Assembly (NCBI GenBank): GCA_963797635.1
Contig: CAWCPZ010000004.1
Span: 62,001-126,000 of the forward strand
Length of the DNA: 64,000 bases
From: JAOUEA01 sp963797635
GTDB taxonomy: Bacteria; Actinomycetota; UBA4738; HRBIN12
Direction: 5' to 3'
The translations under genes and the position numbers were made by a program. Under the pieces are notes generated by a model. It ran no database searches, had not been told where the DNA came from, and saw nothing but the letters and a program-made list of their open reading frames with translations. Positions 27,032 through 35,962 of this stretch are shown in pieces. The first letter of the stretch is position 1. Every line of letters begins with the position of its first letter.

Positions 27032-28438
27032 CGAGGCGTCGGCACCCGTGTAGCGCGCCGCGCCGTCGCCCCCGTCCTTGTTCAGCCGCCGTGAGAGGTA
27101 GAGCCCTTCCATCGCGAACTCCACGGCGCTCGCCGCGACCCCGGGGCTCTCCTCCTCGACCCCCAGCCGGTCGAGCAGTTTCGCCAAGCCGGGCAGATCA
27201 CCGACGGTCGCGAGGAGGTCGCCGGCGGGGGTCAGTTCGCCCGTGTCGACGGAGAGCCCTTCGTCGAACCGGTGCAGGAGCCCGGAGAAGTCGTAGCCGG
27301 AGAGCCGGCGACGGAAGACCTCGAGCTCGGCGGTGCGCAGCGCACGCAGCAGGATCTCGGTCTCACGGCCTTCCTCGATCGTGTCGAACTCCACGCGACC
27401 CTCGCTGGACATCAGGACGGCGGGCAGGTCGACGACGCGCGGCACGGCTTCCGGCTCGCCGGTCCGCGCCGCGCGGCGTACGGCGGCGGCCTGCAGCGTC
27501 TCGAGGTTGCCGATGGAGTAGCGCACGCTGATCCCGCTGCGATGGTTCACGTGCGGCGATCGGCGGAGCTCGGACGTGAGGGCCGCCACGACCTCCTTCA
27601 TGAAGGTGGGCACCCGCACGGGCACGCCCCCGGCCGGCACCGTGACCTCCTGATCCATGATGCGGATCTCCTCGCGCACCGTGTCGGGGTAGTGGGTCCG
27701 CACCTGCGTCCCGAATCGATCCTTCAGCGGTGAGACGATCCTGCCGCGATGCGTGTAGTCGTCCGGGTTCGCGGTGGCGACCAGCAGCATGTCGAGGTCG
27801 AGCCGAACGCGGTACCCGCGGATCTGGACATCGCGCTCCTCCAGGATGTTGAACAGGGACACCTGGATCCGCTCGGGCAGGTCGGGCAACTCGTTGATCG
27901 CCACGATGCCGCGATTGGTGCGAGGGATCATGCCGTAGTGGATCGTGAGTTCATCGCCCAGGTAGCGGCCCTCGGCCACCTTGATCGGGTCGACGTCGCC
28001 GATCAGGTCGCCGACGCTCGTGTCGGGGGTGGCGAGCTTCTCGGCGTACCGGTCCTCGCGGGCGATCCAGGTGAGCTCCGTCGCGTCGCCGTGCTCGGCC
28101 ACCAGGGCCTTCCCGTGGGCGCTGATCGGCCGGTAGGGGTGATCGTTGGTCTCGGTCCCGGCGATCGCGGGGACGAACTCGTCAAGGAGGTTGACCATCG
28201 CTCGCACCAAGCGCGTTTTCGCCTGGCCTCGCTCGCCCAGGAGGATCAGGTCGTGACCCGCGAGGATCCCCCGTTCCAAGGCCGGCAGCACCGAGTCGTC
28301 GAAGCCCACGACGCCGGGGAACAACGGTTGGCCGTCGCCGAGTCGGGCGAGCAGGTTCCCGCGGAGCTCCTGCTTGACGGTTCGGTCGGGGTAGTCGGCG
28401 GCGCGCAGCTCACCGAGGGTGCGAGGTCGCTCGGTCAT
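27029..28438 (-). CDS. MoxR/Mg-chelatase-like AAA+ ATPase
   Basis: 469 aa. Seen: FPGVVGFDDSVLPALERGIL, Walker A GERGQAKTR (Ala instead of Gly before Lys, as in many chelatase-like AAA proteins), Walker B region GIVAINELPDLPERIQ with the catalytic Glu in NELP, the chelatase insert RDVQIRGYRVRLDLDM, sensor 1 VATANPDDY, and an Arg-finger-like DRFG. The C-terminal lid is helical. It pairs with the VWA protein; known pairs of this type load or remodel a protein partner at the cost of ATP. The partner here is unknown. ATG 28438 has TACGCT seven bases upstream. Confidence 0.82.
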   Translation of the reverse strand: MTERPRTLGELRAADYPDRTVKQELRGNLLARLGDGQPLFPGVVGFDDSVLPALERGILAGHDLILLGERGQAKTRLVRAMVNLLDEFVPAIAGTETNDHPYRPISAHGKALVAEHGDATELTWIAREDRYAEKLATPDTSVGDLIGDVDPIKVAEGRYLGDELTIHYGMIPRTNRGIVAINELPDLPERIQVSLFNILEERDVQIRGYRVRLDLDMLLVATANPDDYTHRGRIVSPLKDRFGTQVRTHYPDTVREEIRIMDQEVTVPAGGVPVRVPTFMKEVVAALTSELRRSPHVNHRSGISVRYSIGNLETLQAAAVRRAARTGEPEAVPRVVDLPAVLMSSEGRVEFDTIEEGRETEILLRALRTAELEVFRRRLSGYDFSGLLHRFDEGLSVDTGELTPAGDLLATVGDLPGLAKLLDRLGVEEESPGVAASAVEFAMEGLYLSRRLNKDGGDGAARYTGADAS

Positions 28439-28445
28439 GCAGCCC

Positions 28446-28451
28446 AGCGTA
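28446..28451 (-). promoter_or_regulatory. -10 element TACGCT for the AAA ATPase
   Basis: TACGCT (minus strand) ends seven bases before ATG 28438 with no ribosome-binding site between, consistent with a leaderless mRNA for the head of the ATPase/VWA cluster. Confidence 0.45.
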
Positions 28452-28495
28452 GCGGCTCACCGCGATAAGGCTGTCCGAGGGGCCGGGACCGCCCG

Positions 28496-28907
28496 TCAGC
28501 CGGCGGCGTGCAGGTCGAGTTCGGCGCCGCCCAGGGCTTTCGCCAGCTCCGCAGGCGTGCGGTCCTCGTGGTTGCGGTGGCGGGGGTCGGCGCCGCGGCC
28601 GATCAGCAGCTGGACGATCGGACCGTCGCCTCGGGTGCGGAGGGTGGCGTTCCACAGCGGGGTGTTGCCGTCGATGTCCTCGGCGTCCACCTGGGCCCCG
28701 TTGGCCAGCAGCAGCTCGGCGACGGAGATCGAGCATCCTTGCGCTGCATAGTGCAAGCGGCGTCTGCCCATCGTGGTCGCCGATGTGGACGTCGGCACCG
28801 TCGCCGATCAGTTCTTGCGCCCGCGCGAGGTCCCCGAACAGCGCTGCATAGTGCAGCGGTACGCGTCCCATGAGGTCCGCGGGGGGCCGGTCCTCAACCA
28901 AAGCCAT
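28496..28907 (-). CDS. Ankyrin-repeat protein, 136 aa, one frameshift
   Basis: Three to four ankyrin repeats fill the protein: GRVPLHYAALFGDLARAQEL, GQTPLHYAAQGCSISVAELL, GNTPLWNATLRTRGDGPIVQ and a last DRTPAELAKALG cap. The frame is broken near 28755 by one extra base (CTTGCAC for CTGCAC), precisely inside the TPLHYAA consensus of repeat 2, and removing it gives 137 codons including the stop. No other domain, signal or membrane segment. Such small proteins are protein-binding adaptors; the partner is unknown. Confidence 0.72.
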
Positions 28908-29060
28908 AGGCTTCCTATCGACCGCCCGCGGCCAGGTCTGAAACGGATTTTCGCCCGATGGGCGTGAACACGTGTGGGGAAGGGTCCACGGGGAGAGAGA
29001 AAAGCACCGGAAGTGGGCCGCTGCAAGGATGTCGGGCAACTGGTTGTCCCAGCCTGCTGC

Positions 29061-29066
29061 TACCGT
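29061..29066 (+). promoter_or_regulatory. -10 element TACCGT for uvrD2
   Basis: TACCGT ends six bases before GTG 29073 and fixes the helicase start 33 codons inside the longest open frame. Confidence 0.45.
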
Positions 29067-29072
29067 CCAGCC

Positions 29073-31001
29073 GTGAGCGAGACCGACCCGATCCTGTCGC
29101 GGCTGAACGCCGAACAACGACAGGCGGCCGAGGCGGTCCGGGGGCCCGTGGCCATCCTCGCCGGGGCCGGCACGGGCAAGACCACCACCATCACGCACCG
29201 CATCGCCCATCAGGTGCGATCAGGCGCGTTCCCCGCCTCGAAGCTCCTCGCGGTCACGTTCACCGAGAAGGCGGCCAACGAATTGAAGGAGCGGCTCGCC
29301 ACCCTGGGTGTCGAAGGCGTGGAGGCCCGGACGTTCCATGCGGCCGCGCTGTCGCAGCTGCGCAAGCTGTGGCCCCGCTGCATGGGCAGCGACCTCCCCG
29401 ACGTGCTCGACTCGAAGGCCCCGATGATCGCCTCGCTCGCCAACGGCCTGCCGCCGCCGCACAAGTTCATGCCGCGCAGCGAGATCGCCGGCGAGATCGA
29501 ATGGGCGAAGAACCGCATGGTGGCCCCGGCCGGCTACCTCGACGAACTCGAGCGCACCGGCCACGTGCCGCCGATCCCGCCGGAGTTCATGGAGCCGATC
29601 TACCAGGGATACGAACGGCGCAAGGAGCGCGCGGAGCGCATCGACTTCGAGGACATGTTGGGGTACGCGGTTCGCATGTACACCGAGTCGGCCCAGGCGG
29701 CCGGCTTCGTGCGCGACCGGTTCCATGCGTTCACGGTGGACGAGTACCAGGACGTGAACCCGCTCCAGGCAGCGCTGCTCGACGCGTGGCTCGGCGATCG
29801 CGACGAGCTCTGCGTGGTCGGCGACGACTACCAGACGATCTACTCGTTCACCGGCGCTTCGCCGGAGCACCTGTTGACGTTCCCCACGCGGTATCCCGAT
29901 GCCACGGTGGTCAGGCTCCAGGACAACTTCCGGTCCTCGCCACAGGTGCTGGCCGTGGCGAACGCCCTGGTCCCCACGCTCGGCGGGTTCGAGAAGCTCC
30001 TGCGAGCCACGCGACCGGACGGGCCCAACCCGACAGCGCGCGCGCTGCCCGACGCCGAGGCGGAGGTCGCGTTCGTGGTGGGCGAGGTTCGCCGGCTCCA
30101 TGAGACCGGCGTGGCGCACGAGGAGATGGCCGTGCTGTACCGCATCAACGCGCGATCGGAACCGTTCGAGGAAGCGTTCGCGGCGGCGAGCATCCCCTAT
30201 CAGGTGCGCGACGGTTCGTTCCTGCGGCGGCCGGGCCCTCGATCGGTGCTGGCGAAGCTGCGCAACGCTTCGTCCCAGGACGCCGTCGCGGCGGTGGAGG
30301 CGGCGACCGACGCGGTGGGCTTCGATGCGAACGCCCAACCGGACGACACCGAGGAGGTCACCCGCCAGGCCGACCTCGCTCGGCTCCGGGCGCTCGCCGC
30401 CGAGTACCGCGATGCCACCGGCGGTGGGGATGTCGCCGGCTACGTCGCCGAGCTGACCGGGCGGTTCTCCACCCAGCAGAGCGGGCGCGGCGTGAACCTG
30501 CTGACGTTCCATCGCTCCAAGGGGTTGGAATGGGACGCGGTGTTCCTGCCCCGGCTGCTCGACAAGGAACTGCCCTTCCGGACGCCGCGCTCGAGCGCCG
30601 ATCCCGACGAGGAACGCCGGCTGTTCTACGTCGGCATCACCCGGGCGCGCCAGCACCTCTACCTTTCCTGGCCGCAGGAGGCTCGAACGGCCCCGAGCCC
30701 GTTCCTGGAGGAGATCGGGGTCGCCAAGCCGGAACCAGCCGCCGCGAAACGGGCCGCACGTGCCCCGGTATCGGTGAGCTCGGGCGGCGGTCCGTTGTTC
30801 GACCGGTTGAAGGAGTGGCGGAGGAAGCGCGCCTCCAGCGACGGCGTGCCCGCCTACGTGGTGTTCCACGACAAGACGTTGGCCGAGATCGCCGAGCGCC
30901 GGCCACACGACTGGGCCGACCTGGCCGCCGTCCCGGGGATCGGACCCGCCAAGCTCGATCGCTACGCCGACGAGGTGCTGGCGATCGTCGCCGGCGGGTA
31001 A
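29073..31001 (+). CDS. uvrD2: UvrD2-type SF1A DNA helicase with HRDC domain
   Basis: 642 aa 3'-5' DNA helicase. Seen: Q motif LNAEQRQAAE, Walker A AGAGTGKTTT, motif Ia VTFTEKAANEL, Walker B TVDEYQDVNP, motif III GDDYQTIYSFTGA, motif IV LQDNFRSS, motif V LTFHRSKGLEWD, motif VI YVGITRARQHLYL. Residues about 570-642 form an HRDC domain (LKEWRRKRAS, VVFHDKTLAEIAE, LAAVPGIGPAKLDRY). UvrD plus HRDC is the mycobacterial UvrD2 arrangement; in M. tuberculosis uvrD2 is close to adnAB, as it is here at 20 kb distance. GTG 29073 is chosen from the -10 and because the helicase fold starts there. Confidence 0.88.
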   Translation: MSETDPILSRLNAEQRQAAEAVRGPVAILAGAGTGKTTTITHRIAHQVRSGAFPASKLLAVTFTEKAANELKERLATLGVEGVEARTFHAAALSQLRKLWPRCMGSDLPDVLDSKAPMIASLANGLPPPHKFMPRSEIAGEIEWAKNRMVAPAGYLDELERTGHVPPIPPEFMEPIYQGYERRKERAERIDFEDMLGYAVRMYTESAQAAGFVRDRFHAFTVDEYQDVNPLQAALLDAWLGDRDELCVVGDDYQTIYSFTGASPEHLLTFPTRYPDATVVRLQDNFRSSPQVLAVANALVPTLGGFEKLLRATRPDGPNPTARALPDAEAEVAFVVGEVRRLHETGVAHEEMAVLYRINARSEPFEEAFAAASIPYQVRDGSFLRRPGPRSVLAKLRNASSQDAVAAVEAATDAVGFDANAQPDDTEEVTRQADLARLRALAAEYRDATGGGDVAGYVAELTGRFSTQQSGRGVNLLTFHRSKGLEWDAVFLPRLLDKELPFRTPRSSADPDEERRLFYVGITRARQHLYLSWPQEARTAPSPFLEEIGVAKPEPAAAKRAARAPVSVSSGGGPLFDRLKEWRRKRASSDGVPAYVVFHDKTLAEIAERRPHDWADLAAVPGIGPAKLDRYADEVLAIVAGG

Positions 31002-31017
31002 GCGCCGCCCGACCGGG

Positions 31018-31743
31018 TCACAGCTTCGGCACGATCATCGCGGCGGCGAGCAGCGGCATCGCGAACGACAGCAACCGGAGCGCGGCCTCAGGAGCGGCCC
31101 GCAACGTGGATCGATCGATCGGTGACACGGTCCCGTCGTTCCGCACGATCGTGCCGTCCACCTCACGCACCCGGCGACGGAGATCGCGCACCGGGGTCGA
31201 CAGCGCGCGCTGCGCGCCGGAGATCACGGCGCAGGCGAGGGCGGCGAGCACCGCGCTCACGCTGATCGTCGCCGTCTGGGCGAAGTACGCGGTCAGCACC
31301 GGGAACGCCCCCCAGGCCAGCGCGAACCACACGTCGGAGTGCACCACACCACCCCAGAGCTCCAGGTTGTACGCCACCACGAGGAACACCCCCGTCACGA
31401 TGAACGCCCAGATCCACGGCGAGACCTCGGCGGCGCCGTGGATCCCCAGCGCCACCGCTCCCGCGAGCCCCACCACCGCGATCGCCCACAGCACCCGATC
31501 GGGGATGCGGGTGCCCAACGGGCGCCCGTGCAACTCGTCGAGGGCGTGGGCCGCGCAGCCCATCGCCAGGAAGAACGCCGCCGTGGTCTCGAGCCACCAC
31601 CCGACGTGCAGGACGGGCGCGAGCGCCGCGCCGATCGCGACGTAGGACAGGTGCCAGAGCGTGTACGGCGGGTGCAGCAGCGTCCAGTAGTCGCGCCAGC
31701 CACCGGGCGTCAGCGCGTAGAACGCCGTGCGCTCATCGGACAC
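31018..31743 (-). CDS. UbiA-like multi-pass membrane protein
   Basis: 241 aa with about seven hydrophobic helices. The segment CAAHALDELHGRPLGTRIP sits where UbiA prenyltransferases carry their first Asp-rich motif, and the following helix spacing is similar, so a UbiA-like fold is likely. The second Asp-rich motif is replaced by a basic TPVRDLRRRVREVDGT loop, so classical prenyl transfer is uncertain. It overlaps the MenG-like gene upstream by 11 bases and so is co-transcribed with it, which fits quinone metabolism. Confidence 0.5.
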   Translation of the reverse strand: MSDERTAFYALTPGGWRDYWTLLHPPYTLWHLSYVAIGAALAPVLHVGWWLETTAAFFLAMGCAAHALDELHGRPLGTRIPDRVLWAIAVVGLAGAVALGIHGAAEVSPWIWAFIVTGVFLVVAYNLELWGGVVHSDVWFALAWGAFPVLTAYFAQTATISVSAVLAALACAVISGAQRALSTPVRDLRRRVREVDGTIVRNDGTVSPIDRSTLRAAPEAALRLLSFAMPLLAAAMIVPKL

Positions 31744-32461
31744 CGCGGCCGCCCTTCACGCCCCACACCACGACACCCGCGCCCAGCGACATCACCCTCG
31801 ACCGCACGTGGCGCACCCCGGCTTCCTGCCACCAGCGAACCTGCTCCGGGAGCGGCGCACGCTCGTCGAACCGGCTGATGCTGGGCCCGAGGAACCGGCC
31901 GGTCTCGCGCCACGCGCGTCCCGCCAGCGACCCGATCACCGGCAGGGCGCCGCGCGTGTAGGCGTACCAGCCTGCCCGCAGCAACGGCTGTTCGGGCACG
32001 TGGAACTCCAAGGTGGCGATGGTCCCACCGGGGCGGACCACCCGAGCCAGCTCGCGCATCGCTGCCGCCGGGTCGTCCACGTACCGGAACAGGTAGGTGA
32101 ACGTCAGCGCATCGAAGGTCTCGTCCGGGAACGGCAACCGTTCGGCGCGACCGAGCACCGGCGTGATCTGTGCGCCGAGACCGGCGAGTTCGTTCGCGGG
32201 GAGCCCCGAGCGCAGCATCGGCTCGGTGGCGTCGAACGAGACGACCCGCAGCCGTTTGCGCGCAGCGAGTTCGCGCGACACCAACCCCGTTCCCGCCGCC
32301 ACGTCGAGCACCAGCGACCCGGGGACGGCGTTCACCTTGGACACCATGAAGCGGCGCCACCGCCCGTCCTGACCGAACGACATCACCGCACCCATCCACG
32401 AGTACTGCGGAGCGATGCCGGTGAAGATGACGGGCGCGTGCGACCGGTCGGAATCAGCCAT
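31733..32461 (-). CDS. UbiE/MenG-type quinone methyltransferase
   Basis: 242 aa SAM-dependent methyltransferase. Seen: FTGIAPQYSWMGAVMSFGQD, the UbiE start motif region, motif I LVLDVAAGTGLVSREL, motif II VVSFDATEPML, GRAERLPFPDETFDALTFTYLFRYVDD and ELARVVRPGGTIATLEF. That last pair is typical of demethylmenaquinone C-methyltransferase, though a phospholipid or other quinol methylase is possible. It lies six bases after the HAD gene and overlaps the UbiA-like gene, giving a three-gene transcript. Confidence 0.78.
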   Translation of the reverse strand: MADSDRSHAPVIFTGIAPQYSWMGAVMSFGQDGRWRRFMVSKVNAVPGSLVLDVAAGTGLVSRELAARKRLRVVSFDATEPMLRSGLPANELAGLGAQITPVLGRAERLPFPDETFDALTFTYLFRYVDDPAAAMRELARVVRPGGTIATLEFHVPEQPLLRAGWYAYTRGALPVIGSLAGRAWRETGRFLGPSISRFDERAPLPEQVRWWQEAGVRHVRSRVMSLGAGVVVWGVKGGRGVR

Positions 32462-32467
32462 GGACGG

Positions 32468-33248
32468 TCAGCCTCGCAGCAATGCGGGAAGGTCGCCCAA
32501 GGAATCGATCACGTGGTCGGGCTCGCCGAGCTCGAGCGAGGCGGGCGTGAACTTCCCGGTGCGCACGAGCACGCCGGTGAGGCCCATCGCCTGCGCACCC
32601 ACGATGTCGTTCACGATGTCGTCGCCCACCATGAGCGCGCGTTCGGCCGGCACGCCCATCAACGACAACGCGGCGTCGAAATACGCGGCCGCCGGCTTGC
32701 CGCAGATCACGGCGGTGACCCCGGTGGCGGCCTCGAGCCCTGCGAGATAGGCGCCTGCGTCCAACTCCCAGTGCTCGGAGGTGCGCCAGTACAGGTTGCG
32801 ATGCATCCCGACCAACGCCGCGCCGTCGCGAACGCGGCGGAAGATGCGGTTCACGATGTCGTAGGAGAACTCGTCGCTGGCGCCGCCGATCACCATCACG
32901 TCGGCCGCCTCGGGTGTCGCGACCACGTCGACACCGTCGAGGTCGCCGGTCCCGTCACCGTCGCTCAGGACGAACGCGCGAGCGTTGCGGATGGTTGGTC
33001 CGCAGGTAGCTCGCGGTCGCCACCACCGCCGTCATGATCTCGTCGGCCCGGACGTCGAACCCCGCGTCGGCCAGGGTCGCGACCAGGTCCTGCCGGGTGT
33101 GGGTGGTGGTGTTCGTGATGAGGCGGAAAGGGATCTCCTTGGCCCGCAACCAAGCCAGGGTCTCGACCGAACCGGGGAGCGCTCGCCAGGACGTCACCAG
33201 CACGCCGTCGATGTCGAGCAACACCCCGTCGACGTGCTCCAGCCCCAT
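32468..33248 (-). CDS. HAD-superfamily (IIA, NagD-like) hydrolase, one frameshift
   Basis: 259 aa after removing one extra C near 32988 (CCGCAACG for CCGAACG). Seen: motif I LLDIDGVLVTSW with both Asp, motif II LITNTTTHTRQDL, cap-domain VMVIGGASDEFSYD, motif III Lys in ICGKPAAAYFDAAL, and motif IV MVGDDIVNDIVGAQAMG. The IIA cap class includes NagD, PNPase-like and HDHD2 phosphatases; the substrate is a small phosphate ester that sequence does not identify. First gene of the transcript that includes the MenG-like enzyme. Confidence 0.82.
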
Positions 33249-33284
33249 GGGCGGCAGTCTCCCACGACGAGCTCGGGCCTTGCG

Positions 33285-34148
33285 CTAGAGGCGGATGCCC
33301 GCCCGCTTCCGCGCCTGGGCGACCTCGTCGCCCGGTTCGATGCCCTGCTGACGCAGCATGAAGTCCTGGTAGGGCTGGATGAACCGGAACTTCGGCGGCA
33401 GCAAGGGCCGCGCCGCGCGGATCGCCGGGAAGGTCGCACGCATCGCGGCACGCTTCACCGGACCGAACGGCAGGCCGTACATCTCCCGGATGCCGTCGGG
33501 CAACGTGCCGTAGGCCATGCGAGAGACACCGCGGAGCACCGGGCGCCACTCGGCCTCGGGGGGCGGTTCGAAGAACAGGTCGAGCACCCTGCGGGCGCCG
33601 TCGGTCACCTGGAGGTCACCGCGATCTTCGAAGTCCGCGAGCCAGGCACGCAGCGCCGGCACCGTGGGCGGGATCGACGCGCGCGGAACCAGGCAGAGTT
33701 CGGCGGCGAGCATCTGCTCTTCGTGGAATCGCTGACGACCTGCGTCGTCGAGCGCGCCGACGGTGAGCTCCTCGAACAGCAGCGCCGAATCGACCAGGCA
33801 CGCGTGGACGTAGAGCAGCAGGTCGGGGTCCAGGGCGTCGTAGGACTTGCCCGTGACGGGGTCGACGCCGTTGATCCGCGTGTGCACGTCGTTGATCTTG
33901 TCGGCGGCTGCGTGCGCCTCGGCCTTCGTGCCGAACGTCATCGTGTAGGTCAGGATCAGCGTCCGCTGCAGCCGCTTCCACGGGTTGCGCTCGTACATGC
34001 CCGTCTGGTTCGCGCCGGCGACCACCAACGGGTGCGCCGCCTGCATCAGCAGGGCCCGCGCGCCACCGAACAGGACCGTGACCTCACGATGCACCTGCCA
34101 GGACACGCTGTCCGGGCCGAAGTACCCGGGGTCGTTGACCGTCGCCAT
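33285..34148 (-). CDS. Oxygenase MpaB/DUF2236 family protein
   Basis: 287 aa. Seen: FGPDSVSWQVHREVTVLFGGARALLMQAAHPLV at the start, NPWKRLQRTL, YTMTFGTKAEAHAAA, HTRINGVDP and PDLLLYVHACLVDSALL, which together mark the MpaB (rubber-oxygenase Lcp-like) family. Members bind heme and act on hydrophobic or polyketide substrates; the reaction here is unknown. ATG 34148 has TAGATT seven bases upstream, overlapping the end of the helicase gene before it. Confidence 0.8.
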   Translation of the reverse strand: MATVNDPGYFGPDSVSWQVHREVTVLFGGARALLMQAAHPLVVAGANQTGMYERNPWKRLQRTLILTYTMTFGTKAEAHAAADKINDVHTRINGVDPVTGKSYDALDPDLLLYVHACLVDSALLFEELTVGALDDAGRQRFHEEQMLAAELCLVPRASIPPTVPALRAWLADFEDRGDLQVTDGARRVLDLFFEPPPEAEWRPVLRGVSRMAYGTLPDGIREMYGLPFGPVKRAAMRATFPAIRAARPLLPPKFRFIQPYQDFMLRQQGIEPGDEVAQARKRAGIRL

Positions 34149-34155
34149 ACCCTTG

Positions 34156-34161
34156 AATCTA
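34156..34161 (-). promoter_or_regulatory. -10 element TAGATT for the MpaB gene
   Basis: TAGATT (minus strand) ends seven bases before ATG 34148 and straddles the stop of the upstream helicase gene. Confidence 0.45.
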
Positions 34162-35865
34162 CGAGCGCTCCGCGCTTTCGATGGGTCCCGAACCTCTGCT
34201 CGTGGTCGCCTTCCGGATCCGTTTGGCCACGGACTTGGTCGCGATCACGATCAGGTGGCTCTTCGCCCTCGTCCCCCCGACGCGCAGGTACGGCTCGATG
34301 TCGACGTCGTGCCGCTCGCCCAGCTCGGCCAGGATCACGACCGGGCGCTCCAAGCCCTTGAACGAATGCACCGTCGACCACAGCACCGAGCCGTCGTCGG
34401 CGGGCACGTCGGTGAGCGTGTGGGTGCCCAGCTCGCGTCGTCGCCACAGGACGCTCTTGTCCCGGCCGGCAGGGGTCAGCACCACGATGTCGTCCACCGG
34501 CACCTGCTCCTGGTCGATCAGGTTCGTCAGCACGACGTCGACCACGTGGATCAGCTCATCGTCGTCGGTGTAGTCCAACACCTCGACGTCCCGCCCCTTG
34601 GGTCCCCTCGGTTCGCCGGCGCCCGCGCCGTCGGCGTCGAAGAACACCGACACGAACGTGTTGATCGCTTCCGTGTTCCGGATGTTGTGCGGCAGGGGCG
34701 GCAACACGTCGTCGGGTGAGACCGGCAACTCCCCGCCGCCGTAGAGGTTCTGGCTGTCGTCGCCGAACAGGTAGAGCGTGCCCTCGTCGGGGTCGACGTG
34801 GAGCGAGAGCAGCGCCGGCCACCACCACGGCCGGAAGTCCTGCGACTCGTCGACCACGATCGCGTCGTAGCGCGGTCCCAGCACGCGCGACCCTTCCTCG
34901 AGCAAACCCGGCAACGTCTGCTCGAAGTAGTCGCGATCGGCGCCACCCGCGGGTGGCTCCGGCACCGCCAGCCCTGCCTCGTGCGCGACCTGCATGCACA
35001 GGCCGTGGAAATGCGCGACGTGGAGGTTCGGGACATCGCCCACGCTCATGGCGAGCTGCTCGGCGAGACGCTTGTTGAAGCAGGTGAGCAGCACCCGTCG
35101 TCCCGCCTCGGCCAGGTGCTTCGCGATATCGGTGGCCAGGATCGTCTTGCCACCACCGGGCGGTCCCGTCACCGCGGCCCGCCGGCGATGCAGCACGTAC
35201 GCGCGGATGAACGATTGCTCCTGGGTGAGCTCGACGATCTTCTTGTCTTCTTCGTGGAACAGGAGGTTGAGCGGCGCACGCACCTCGACCCGCTCCCCGA
35301 GGGCCAGGGCGAGCGCGGCCATGCCTCGTTCGCCGAAGTGCCGGCCGGCCCCGTCCCACGTCGCCATGATCGCCTGCACGCGGGCCGCCAGGCTGTCCAG
35401 ATCTCCACGGTCGATCGCCACGGCCGAGGGAGCGCCGGGGTGAGCGTCCGTGTCGTACACGCCGTCAGGGAAGGCGACGCCGTACCCATAGGGCGGTCGC
35501 CACTGGTCCCATCCCTGCTGCGCCCGCAGGATCTTCACCAGCGAGTGCATCTCGTCGCGTGCCTGATGGAAGGGATCCTCCTTCAAGGCGTGTTCGCCGG
35601 AGCGTCCGCTCTGGAACCAGCGTCGGGTCGACGGGTCGTATCGCATCCTGCCGCCCTTGGCTTCGAGGACCAGCACGCCGTCGCGAGGGTGGGCGATCAC
35701 GAAGTCCGCTTCGCCCTGTTCGGGCTGACCGCGTTCGGACAGCACCCAGTCGACGGAGTGGTAGACCACGTACTCGTCACCCAATTGCTCGAGGAATCCC
35801 TCGTAGAGGCGGCGCTCGGCCGTGCTCGTGGTCGGGAGCATCGGGAACGGAACCATGCGCGCCAT
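34159..35865 (-). CDS. NERD nuclease-like domain fused to SF1 helicase
   Basis: 568 aa. Residues 10-130 are a NERD domain: TAERRLYEGF, VVYHSVDWVL, EGEADFVIAHPRDGVLVLEAKGG with the E/D/EAK nuclease residues intact. Then an SF1 helicase: Walker A TGPPGGGKTILA, motif Ia LLTCFNKRLAEQLA, Walker B IVVDESQDF, GDDSQNLYGG, LPHNIRNT, and motif V STVHSFKGLERPVV. NERD-helicases occur on plasmids, in defence islands and in chromosomes; their substrates are mostly uncharacterised. ATG 35865 follows TAGCAT by six bases. Neighbours are ordinary metabolic genes, so a defence role is only a possibility. Confidence 0.82.
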   Translation of the reverse strand: MARMVPFPMLPTTSTAERRLYEGFLEQLGDEYVVYHSVDWVLSERGQPEQGEADFVIAHPRDGVLVLEAKGGRMRYDPSTRRWFQSGRSGEHALKEDPFHQARDEMHSLVKILRAQQGWDQWRPPYGYGVAFPDGVYDTDAHPGAPSAVAIDRGDLDSLAARVQAIMATWDGAGRHFGERGMAALALALGERVEVRAPLNLLFHEEDKKIVELTQEQSFIRAYVLHRRRAAVTGPPGGGKTILATDIAKHLAEAGRRVLLTCFNKRLAEQLAMSVGDVPNLHVAHFHGLCMQVAHEAGLAVPEPPAGGADRDYFEQTLPGLLEEGSRVLGPRYDAIVVDESQDFRPWWWPALLSLHVDPDEGTLYLFGDDSQNLYGGGELPVSPDDVLPPLPHNIRNTEAINTFVSVFFDADGAGAGEPRGPKGRDVEVLDYTDDDELIHVVDVVLTNLIDQEQVPVDDIVVLTPAGRDKSVLWRRRELGTHTLTDVPADDGSVLWSTVHSFKGLERPVVILAELGERHDVDIEPYLRVGGTRAKSHLIVIATKSVAKRIRKATTSRGSGPIESAERS

Positions 35866-35871
35866 GCCGCG

Positions 35872-35877
35872 ATGCTA
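35872..35877 (-). promoter_or_regulatory. -10 element TAGCAT for the NERD-helicase
   Basis: TAGCAT (minus strand) ends six bases before ATG 35865; no ribosome-binding site is present. Confidence 0.45.
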
Positions 35878-35962
35878 GTGCACGGCCGCAGCGCCACCGA
35901 CTGGACTTCGTGCTGCGGCGGAAGGACAATCCTGGCCCTGCAACCGAGTTCTCACCTCACCT

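Noticed and set aside
23682..27053. 1,123-residue plus-strand open frame
   Set aside because: It lies opposite four minus-strand genes with recognisable domains and itself shows only His/Arg/Leu-rich composition typical of shadow frames.
34159..35865. A defence island around the NERD-helicase
   Set aside because: Neighbours (MpaB, HAD, MenG-like, DUF5317) are not defence genes and composition is native.
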